DNA from: CAZVKN01 sp964627035
Lineage (GTDB): Bacteria > Electryoneota > AABM5-125-24 > Hatepunaeales > Hatepunaeaceae
Reading direction: 5' to 3'
DNA length: 64,000 nucleotides
Assembly: GCA_964627035.1 (NCBI GenBank)
Contig: CAZVKN010000006.1
Span: forward strand, 1 to 64,000
This document shows, piece after piece, positions 58,398 through 64,000 of the stretch; position 1 is the first letter of the stretch, and each line of letters opens with the position of its first letter. The notes below the pieces were generated by a model that did not search any database, had not been told where the DNA came from, and saw only the letters and a list, made by a program, of their open reading frames with translations. Position numbers and translations under genes: made by a program.

Positions 58398-59903
58398 TTA
58401 AGTTCGAAGTTCATTCCTGTTGATTCTGCCTGTCGGCGTTCTCGGGAGATCACGGTAGAACCGAATAAATGCTGGCACTTTATACAGCGCCATTCTCTCG
58501 TGGCAGTATGATTCGAGCTGCTCGGTTGTGACCGTCGCATCTTCCTTCAACACCACACAAGCCTTGACTTCATGTCCCATTACATCATCCGGAATCTCCA
58601 CTACAGCGACTTCAGCGATGTCGGGGTGTCCGTACAGGACTTCCTCCACTTCGGAGGGATAAATGGAGAATCCACCTTTGATGATTCGGTCATTGATTCT
58701 GTCAACAAGATAGAAGAAACCGTTGATGTCCATCTTACCCAAGTCACCAGTATGGAACCATCCGTCACGCAGAGTTTCTGCTGTGAGTCGGGGTCGGTTG
58801 ATATAGCCTCTCATTATGTTGTCACCCTTAATGACGATCTCGCCGACCTCGCCGATTGAGGCTTCATTCCCACGTTCGTCAATCACTCTCATCTCCACTC
58901 CCGGAATTGGGTGTCCCAGTGAACCGACACGCCGTCCTGTACGCCACTGATTGAATGAGACGACCGGTGAAGCCTCGCTGACTGTATAGCACTCCAAGAT
59001 ATATGTTCCGAATTGCTTCTCAAACTGTTTCAACAGCTCCTCGTCGAGAGAATCGCCACCACAAATGCAGAGTCGCAACGATTTATCAATCGGTAGTTCA
59101 TCCTCATCGAGATTGTTTAGAATAATGCGGAACATAGATGGGACGCCGACAAAAACTGTCCCCTTGCCTTCACGAATGTGGTCTAACAGCAGATCCGGAT
59201 CAAATTTGTAGTGCAGGTCAAGTATCGCCCCGCTTGAAAAGGCAGAGTTCATCAGCATTGTCTGACCAAGCGGATGAAATAGAGGGAGGGCTGCGATCAG
59301 CGTGTCTCGTGGCGTTGTACGCATTATCTCTTTGCAAGCTGCAACATTGGTGACAAGATTGCTGTGTGTAAGCTCAGCTCCTTTCAGGGATCCGGTTGCG
59401 CCGGACGTATATTGGATAACCGCAGGATCAGAGTCATCAAGTTCTGTGATATGAGTGAGGGGGTTACTTTTTGCAATTAATTGAGATAGATTTACAGTAC
59501 CCTCAGGCAATGATTCACCGAGTAGGACAATCTGCTTTAGAAAGCTGAAGTATGGAACGTGCCTCGACAGATCGTCGTATGCACTCTGCCAGGCAATCAA
59601 CATTTTGGATTCGCTGTTCTCAAGGATCCAAGCCGCTTCACGACCTTTGTACATAGTGTTGATGGGAACCACCACTGCTCCCAGACGGAGAATGGCGTAG
59701 TAAACGATTGGGAACTGTGGGATGTTCGGCAGCATGACCGCCACCCGCTCATTGCGGTTGATGCCAAGTTTTCTCAGTCCGGCAGCCAATCTTTTTACAG
59801 CTTCGTGGAACGTGGAATAGGTGACTTCGCCACCAGGGTAGATCATTGCAACTTCTGATCCGCGATCCGCAACTGTTTGTTCGAGTGTGTTGTTTAGATT
59901 CAT
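58398..59903 (-). CDS. Acyl-CoA ligase (AMP-binding superfamily)
   Basis: 501 residues with IQYTSGATGSLKGAELTHSN (P-loop), ILECYTVSEASPVV, GWFHTGDLGKMDINGFFYL, RINDRIIKGGFSIYPSEVEE and the C-terminal catalytic Lys in PRTPTGRINRNEL. This is a full-length adenylate-forming enzyme, most like medium/long-chain fatty-acid CoA ligase, though aromatic-acid ligases cannot be excluded. It activates the acid as acyl-AMP and transfers it to CoA. The small unknown gene follows directly. Confidence 0.92.
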   Translation of the reverse strand: MNLNNTLEQTVADRGSEVAMIYPGGEVTYSTFHEAVKRLAAGLRKLGINRNERVAVMLPNIPQFPIVYYAILRLGAVVVPINTMYKGREAAWILENSESKMLIAWQSAYDDLSRHVPYFSFLKQIVLLGESLPEGTVNLSQLIAKSNPLTHITELDDSDPAVIQYTSGATGSLKGAELTHSNLVTNVAACKEIMRTTPRDTLIAALPLFHPLGQTMLMNSAFSSGAILDLHYKFDPDLLLDHIREGKGTVFVGVPSMFRIILNNLDEDELPIDKSLRLCICGGDSLDEELLKQFEKQFGTYILECYTVSEASPVVSFNQWRTGRRVGSLGHPIPGVEMRVIDERGNEASIGEVGEIVIKGDNIMRGYINRPRLTAETLRDGWFHTGDLGKMDINGFFYLVDRINDRIIKGGFSIYPSEVEEVLYGHPDIAEVAVVEIPDDVMGHEVKACVVLKEDATVTTEQLESYCHERMALYKVPAFIRFYRDLPRTPTGRINRNELRT

Positions 59904-59940
59904 TTATTCCATGTTGTTAAAGTATTATTTTCAGTAGTTT

Positions 59941-60013
59941 TTGTAATCGGGCTTGTCTAAGCACGATGTCGAAATTGAGCCAAATCATCGGGTTGAGACA
60001 ACCACGCCTGCAG
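59941..60013. repeat. Decayed TGTAGTC-family element
   Basis: TTGTAATCGGGCTTGTCTAA, then ATTGAG and ATCGGGTTGAGACAACCACG recall the two hairpins of the family, but the stems carry several mismatches. It abuts the family-2 element that begins at 60017. Confidence 0.55.
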
Positions 60014-60016
60014 AAT

Positions 60017-60179
60017 GGATTCTGGATCAAGCAGTCTGTCCGAGAATACGAATATCCGCTGTCAACCCGCCGTGGTTGACAGCGTAACTTAAGTAGTATC
60101 AATAATGTGGCTGTCAGGTGCGGCGACCTGACAGCGGGTTGTCTACATTCTCGGACAGACTGTCAAGTCCAGAATGACA
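60017..60179. repeat. Compound palindrome, CTGTCAACC/CTGTCAGGT family, copy 3
   Basis: Core 60056-60137 with hairpins CTGTCAACC-CGCCGT-GGTTGACAG (60059-60082) and CTGTCAGGT-GCGGCG-ACCTGACAG (60111-60134). Outside it a perfect 15-bp inverted repeat AGTCTGTCCGAGAAT (60033-60047) / ATTCTCGGACAGACT (60147-60161), and beyond that ATTCTGGA / TCCAGAAT. It fills most of the 282-base gap between the acyl-CoA ligase and FkbM genes. Confidence 0.88.
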
Positions 60180-60185
60180 AGTTTA

Positions 60186-60932
60186 TTAGCTTCTACAACG
60201 CGCATCCACAAGAGTCTTCTGAAATTCACTATTTGCCATAAGCAGCGATTCGCCACACCAGCCGACCAATGAATAATTCAATTCACGCAGGTATTTGTAT
60301 AGATCTGATGTTTCCACTCTTTCAAATATCGGTTCGTGAATCTCAACTGCAATTAATAGCGGCTCGTAACGATTAAAATCTAATGAGGATATCACTTCAT
60401 AATCATGCCCTTCAGCATCAACCGAAAGGAAGTCAATCTGTTTGTCCTTGTATTTAGTGCCGTCAATTAACTTAGTTAACGTCTTGCACTCAACTTCCAT
60501 GGTAATATACTGCTCTAATTCTTCAGAGCTATTCTCAGCAATGCTGTTTATCTGAGAGAACAGCCCGGCTCGATAGTATTTGGCAGTTCCTGATCTGTTG
60601 CTGACTGCGCAGGTAATGTTGACATCATCCCGTCTGACCATATTGAACAGTTCAATCTTAATCTCATCAATATCAATGTTAATTCCGCGCCAACCCTTTT
60701 TATACAGTGCACAACTATTGCTGTACTTAATCGGGTGGTAGCAGCCGACATCAACGAACACTCCTGAAGGTCTGTTCATGAACAGCTTTCGGATGGAAAC
60801 ATCCTCAGCAGCACCTGAATAGTGAACGAATTTACGTTTCGTCAGGTATAGCTTCCTAAGCAGGAACAGTTTTCTGAATATTACGTTTCTTTCAATCCAT
60901 CCGGGTAGATTTTTGTGTGATATTCCGGTCAT
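60186..60932 (-). CDS. FkbM-family methyltransferase
   Basis: 248 residues. GVFVDVGCYHPIKYSNSC is the SAM-binding motif I region, followed by GINIDIDEIKIELFNM, a central VECKTLTKLIDG, and IDFLSVDAEGHDYEVISSLD, the FkbM signature DxEGxD. The N-terminal 60 residues are basic and may associate with membrane or substrate. FkbM proteins O-methylate sugars or small molecules; substrate not predictable. It stands alone. Confidence 0.9.
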   Translation of the reverse strand: MTGISHKNLPGWIERNVIFRKLFLLRKLYLTKRKFVHYSGAAEDVSIRKLFMNRPSGVFVDVGCYHPIKYSNSCALYKKGWRGINIDIDEIKIELFNMVRRDDVNITCAVSNRSGTAKYYRAGLFSQINSIAENSSEELEQYITMEVECKTLTKLIDGTKYKDKQIDFLSVDAEGHDYEVISSLDFNRYEPLLIAVEIHEPIFERVETSDLYKYLRELNYSLVGWCGESLLMANSEFQKTLVDARCRS

Positions 60933-60999
60933 ATAGCACTGAAAAGGAAAAACATGAACAAGGATCGTCCTTGTTTCAAAAAAACCATACTACGCAAAA

Positions 61000-62535
61000 C
61001 TACAACCACAGTTCTTTATCCAGATTCCGGTATTGAATCGCTTCTGCCAAATGTTCCGGTAATATCTGTGTCGAACCTTCCAAATCCGCAATTGTTCTGG
61101 ACACCTTCAGAATCCTATCGTATGCCCGTGCCGAAAGTCCCATCTTGTCAATTGCTGCCTTTAAGAGATCCGAGCCTTTGCTGTCAACCCGACAATACTT
61201 ACGAATCTCTCTTGAACCGGTATCCCCATTGATGTTAATGGTCTTGCTGTGGCGGTATCTTTCAGCTTGCATTGTCCGGGCAGCCGAAACTCGCCTGCGA
61301 ACTTCAGCCGATGGCTCACCATCCGATGGATCTGTCAGATGTTTGTACTCCACTGCCGGGACTTCGATATGTATATCAATCCTGTCGAGCAGAGGTCCGG
61401 AGATATGGTTCAAATATCTCTGAACCTGAGCTGCATTGCAGCGACAATCTTTGGTCGGATGCCCAAAGTATCCACATGGACAGGGATTCATCGCCGCAAC
61501 CAACATAAAATTGGATGGAAAGTTGACCGACATCTTGGATCTGGTAATAGTGACATGTCCATCTTCAATTGGCTGTCGCAGCACCTCCAGCACATGCTTG
61601 CGAAATTCGGGTAGCTCGTCAAGAAATAGTACACCCTTGTGAGAAAGAGATACCTCACCCGGTCGTGGAATCGAACCGCCGCCGATCAGACCGACATCAG
61701 ACACTGTATGATGCGGGCTGCGGAATGGTCGTGTTGTCAGCAGTGGCGTGTTTAACGGCAGCAGACCTGAGACAGAATATATCTTGGTCGTCTCAAGTGA
61801 CTCTTCAAGACTCAGATTTGGCATCAATGTCGGCAGGCGCTTCGCCAGCATGGTTTTTCCAGACCCGGGCGGGCCTATCATCAAAATATTATGCCCACCC
61901 GCCGCAGCTATCTCAAGGGCTCGTTTCGCCTGTTCCTGTCCTTTGACATCTTTGAAGTCGAGACTGTACTTGGTGAACTCGTTGAAGAAAGATTCGATGT
62001 CCACTTTTATGGGATCAATTGCCACGTCACCGTTAAGATACGAAATAACCTGCGAGAGCGAAGTTACCGGAATCACATTCAAGGATTCGATCATAGCGGC
62101 TTCAAAGGCGTTTTCACTTGGCAGAATTAATGTGCGGATCTCATTTGCCGGAAGTGCGGTTGCTATTGACAGTGCTCCTTTGATTGGGCGCAGGGTTCCG
62201 TCCAGTGCCAATTCACCGAGCAGTGCTGTGGTTGAGAGTGAAGAGCTGCGTACTTGATTTGAAGCTGCTAATATCCCGATTGCGATGGGCAGATCAAATG
62301 AAGCGCCCTCTTTTTTTATTCCGGCAGGTGCCAGGTTGACGGTGATTCGTTTTTGTGGGAATAGAAAACCGGAGTTCTTGATTGCTGCGCTTACTCTCTC
62401 ACGTGATTCGCGGACAGCATTGTCAGGAAGACCAACGGTGGTATATTTGGGCAGAGTTGAATCAAGGTGTACTTCAACCTGAATAATATTCGCATCTATA
62501 CCGCTGACTGCTGCGGAGAGTACTTGAGCGTACAC
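61000..62535 (-). CDS. comM: YifB/ComM-family AAA ATPase (Mg-chelatase-like)
   Basis: 511 residues: an N-terminal Lon-like S5 domain (QVEVHLDSTLPKYTTVGLPD...ERVSAAIKNSGF), the AAA Walker A GPPGSGKTMLAKRL at residues ~222, HHTVSDVGLIGGG, Walker B VLFLDELPEF, then MNPCPCGYFGHPTKDCRCN with a Cys-rich insertion, and the C-terminal helical domain SARAYDRILKVSRTIADLE. In competent bacteria ComM is a branch-migration helicase in natural transformation; outside them its role is unclear. Confidence 0.93.
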   Translation of the reverse strand: MYAQVLSAAVSGIDANIIQVEVHLDSTLPKYTTVGLPDNAVRESRERVSAAIKNSGFLFPQKRITVNLAPAGIKKEGASFDLPIAIGILAASNQVRSSSLSTTALLGELALDGTLRPIKGALSIATALPANEIRTLILPSENAFEAAMIESLNVIPVTSLSQVISYLNGDVAIDPIKVDIESFFNEFTKYSLDFKDVKGQEQAKRALEIAAAGGHNILMIGPPGSGKTMLAKRLPTLMPNLSLEESLETTKIYSVSGLLPLNTPLLTTRPFRSPHHTVSDVGLIGGGSIPRPGEVSLSHKGVLFLDELPEFRKHVLEVLRQPIEDGHVTITRSKMSVNFPSNFMLVAAMNPCPCGYFGHPTKDCRCNAAQVQRYLNHISGPLLDRIDIHIEVPAVEYKHLTDPSDGEPSAEVRRRVSAARTMQAERYRHSKTININGDTGSREIRKYCRVDSKGSDLLKAAIDKMGLSARAYDRILKVSRTIADLEGSTQILPEHLAEAIQYRNLDKELWL

Positions 62536-62716
62536 CTGTGATCCTAAATGTGTTAATGGTTCTAAATCATATATCGAGCATTAAATATATTCATTTACAG
62601 CCAACTTGTCAAGGCAGTTGACACAATAATTGGGATCTGAATCCAGTAAGAACAGACGGTTCATCGAATAGCCACCTGCTTGAAATCATTCTGCAATTAT
62701 CAGGATGTCAATATTT

Positions 62717-62824
62717 GGAGGGTATCAACTGGGTAGTGATGGATGTGATGTCATTCTGAACAAAGTGAAGAATATCTCCCCATCTACTCTTTAAAGAGAG
62801 TTTCTTCACTTTGTTCAGAATGAC
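62717..62824. repeat. Long hairpin repeat (TCATTCTGAACAAAG type) in the GAGGGTATCAAC frame, copy 2
   Basis: Perfect 23-bp inverted repeat, 62750-62772 and 62802-62824 (arms starting GTCATTCTGAACAAAG), with a loop of 29 bases. Left of it, GGAGGGTATCAACTGGGTAG (from 62717) is the outer frame arm also seen at 21151, 29579 and 37149. It occupies the centre of the 314-base gap 62536-62849; the first 170 bases show nothing supportable. Confidence 0.85.
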
Positions 62825-62849
62825 AAAATCACACATAATTTATTGACAG

Positions 62850-63680
62850 CTATCCGGTCGTTTCACTCACAACGGTATCTGCAGTCTCCGGAGAATATTT
62901 ATCACCCTGAGGTGCTTTACCGTTTGAAGGATTTGTCCCCTGAAAAGTGGATATGTAGCTTCCAACCTTGATTATATCATCATGACTCATCTGCTTTTCC
63001 CAGGATATCATCCCCTTAATCGGCACACCCTTTTTGATGGTGTGAACCATTGCTGGGAACGAGCCTCCATGAATCCAGAACTCATCGGTGAGATTGGGTC
63101 CGATGTTACCCTCGCCCTGTTTCCCGTGGCAGCTAACACAATTGTTATCAAATATCGTCTTTCCGGATGTCAAGCTGGCATTATCTGTCAATTTGGAGAC
63201 ATCTTCGAGGACGACCACGGCGGTTGTTACGGAACTCTTGGGTGATGAGACTCCGCCACCACTGGTGAATCGCTGATAAATATCAGGAAAAATTCCTTTT
63301 AGAGTATTAAGATTTATCTCATCTGCATTACTCATCGCACTGATGATCACAGCATTAAAGTACTGTTCAACCATCTTGGCAATCTCTGCTCTTTGCTTCG
63401 GTGTCCAATCCCCACCTGTGGTGTAAAGCGGCGAGTGATATGTCAGAGACGCTATGAATGAGTCGGATTCACCTTGCGGTTTAAAATCCGGATTCATCTC
63501 CTGCAGATACTCATTGTCGGAAGACAGCCCTGTTCCGAAGACGTGGTAATGAAACAGGTAGATAACCGCGAACAGGATGGTGATGTAAAACAACCATATC
63601 CACCAAGGTGGAAGATTGTTGTCAAACTCTTTAATCCCGTCGTAATCATGGTCGAGCAATATGTCTTGAGGTTTACTCAT
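62850..63680 (-). CDS. ccoP: cbb3-type cytochrome c oxidase subunit III
   Basis: 276 residues. The N-terminus LLDHDYDGIKEFDNNLPPWW and the membrane helix IWLFYITILFAVIYLFHYHVFG are the CcoP N-terminal domain, followed by a soluble region and a single haem-binding site NNCVSCHGKQGEGNIGPNLT. The usual two-haem CcoP of Proteobacteria would have a second CxxCH; here there is one, as in Bacteroidota-type subunits. It passes electrons from a periplasmic donor to the haem-copper centre of a high-affinity oxidase. Its start overlaps the ccoQ stop (TGATG). Confidence 0.92.
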   Translation of the reverse strand: MSKPQDILLDHDYDGIKEFDNNLPPWWIWLFYITILFAVIYLFHYHVFGTGLSSDNEYLQEMNPDFKPQGESDSFIASLTYHSPLYTTGGDWTPKQRAEIAKMVEQYFNAVIISAMSNADEINLNTLKGIFPDIYQRFTSGGGVSSPKSSVTTAVVVLEDVSKLTDNASLTSGKTIFDNNCVSCHGKQGEGNIGPNLTDEFWIHGGSFPAMVHTIKKGVPIKGMISWEKQMSHDDIIKVGSYISTFQGTNPSNGKAPQGDKYSPETADTVVSETTG

Positions 63681-63865
63681 CAGTCTGTTACCTCTTTTGT
63701 CAATTCGTCGGACGGTTCTATCGGTAAGCTGCTCATGGCAGCAAGGTAGCTATTATCAATTTTGAAGACCGAGACCAAAATGGCGATAAACAGAGCGAGA
63801 AAAATGAATAGTGCTATCACCGGAAATATCCCAAGTCCCAGAAAGGATTCGTAAAATTGTGACAT
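63680..63865 (-). CDS. ccoQ: CcoQ-like small membrane subunit
   Basis: 61 residues with one membrane helix (GIFPVIALFIFLALFIAILVSVF), located between ccoO and ccoP with TGATG overlaps at both ends. CcoQ proteins stabilise the cbb3 oxidase. The identity rests on size, topology and position. Confidence 0.8.
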   Translation of the reverse strand: MSQFYESFLGLGIFPVIALFIFLALFIAILVSVFKIDNSYLAAMSSLPIEPSDELTKEVTD

Positions 63866-64000
63866 CAGTTCGCCTCCGCAGAAGTTGCCTGAATGTCCGT
63901 GCCAAGACGCTGAAGGTAAGCGATCAACGCCACAATTTCAGTGTCTGCTGAGACATCGGGAATCCCCTGATCCGCCAAAGTCTTAACAATAGTGTCAGCC
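63865..64000 (-). CDS. ccoO: 3' end of cbb3 oxidase subunit II, truncated by the window
   Basis: The minus-strand frame entering at 64000 reads ADTIVKTLADQGIPDV...EIVALIAYLQRLGTDIQATS and stops at 63867-63865, sharing its last base with the ccoQ ATG. ALIAYLQRLGTDI is the standard C-terminus of CcoO (or of a CcoN-CcoO fusion, which cannot be told here). Confidence 0.85.
   Translation of the reverse strand, partial: ADTIVKTLADQGIPDVSADTEIVALIAYLQRLGTDIQATSAEAN

Noticed and set aside
19061..60179. Insertion sequence remnants
   Set aside because: No transposase, RAYT or tyrosine recombinase fragment could be read in any frame near the inverted repeats, and no target duplications were clear.
9638..62824. 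Dispersed palindromes as a CRISPR array
   Set aside because: The repeats are scattered singly in many spacers, are self-complementary over their whole length and have no regular spacers between them.

Overview
The window looks like a chromosomal piece of an uncultivated Gram-negative bacterium of the FCB (Fibrobacterota-Chlorobiota-Bacteroidota) superphylum. Three secreted proteins end in the PNPFNS-type C-terminal sorting domain of the type IX secretion system. There is also a TonB-dependent receptor next to a DUF4249-type lipoprotein, a Bacteroidota-like single-haem CcoP, KDO synthesis (kdsA), and several outer-membrane beta-barrels. No phylum can be fixed from this alone. No phage, transposase or CRISPR gene was seen.

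Layout. 1-7.6 kb: end of a porin-like gene, a Tat-less reductive-dehalogenase-like Fe-S protein, an aldehyde dehydrogenase, and a plus-strand cluster (Ig-like lipoprotein, ECF-type S component, mannose-1-phosphate guanylyltransferase, small unknown, Crp/Fnr regulator). 7.9-18.8 kb: secreted beta-helix and M6-protease proteins, a class II aldolase with a MacB-type ATPase and TolC protein, a YncE-like lipoprotein and an FGE-sulfatase-domain protein. 19.2-28.7 kb: TCA block (lpdA, sucB, sucA, fumC), with two different HEPN/nucleotidyltransferase modules on either side of fumC. 28.7-36.9 kb: elbB, a ureohydrolase that has lost most metal ligands, a TonB-dependent receptor with an apparent frameshift in its last strand, its lipoprotein partner, tRNA-Leu and another sorted secreted protein. 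37.3-40.4 kb: wecB and a GH15 glucoamylase-like gene.

40.4-49.2 kb is the most striking unit: a single-strand run that starts at a good promoter and ends at a strong terminator. It encodes a MerR regulator with a cysteine-rich tail, a Tat-exported molybdopterin oxidoreductase with its Fe-S and NrfD-type membrane partners (polysulfide/thiosulfate reductase type), a two-gene YeeE/YedE sulfur transporter, a FadL-family outer-membrane channel, a periplasmic protein of unclear family and a rhodanese ending in Gly-Gly-Cys. I read it as an envelope-spanning sulfur-compound respiration and trafficking cassette.

49.3-64 kb: queF, a peptidase/beta-propeller/barrel fusion, tRNA-Val, a kdsA-glmS operon, an acyl-CoA ligase, an FkbM methyltransferase, a YifB/ComM ATPase and the end of a cbb3 oxidase operon (ccoO-ccoQ-ccoP).

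The second notable theme is in the spacers. Many carry compound palindromes: an outer stem enclosing two adjacent hairpins whose loops are complementary to each other. At least two sequence families do this (3 and about 5 copies), and two single-copy elements with unrelated sequence have an outer stem around two hairpins. The same outer inverted repeat (GAGAGTATCAAC...) encloses different inner palindromes at different loci.
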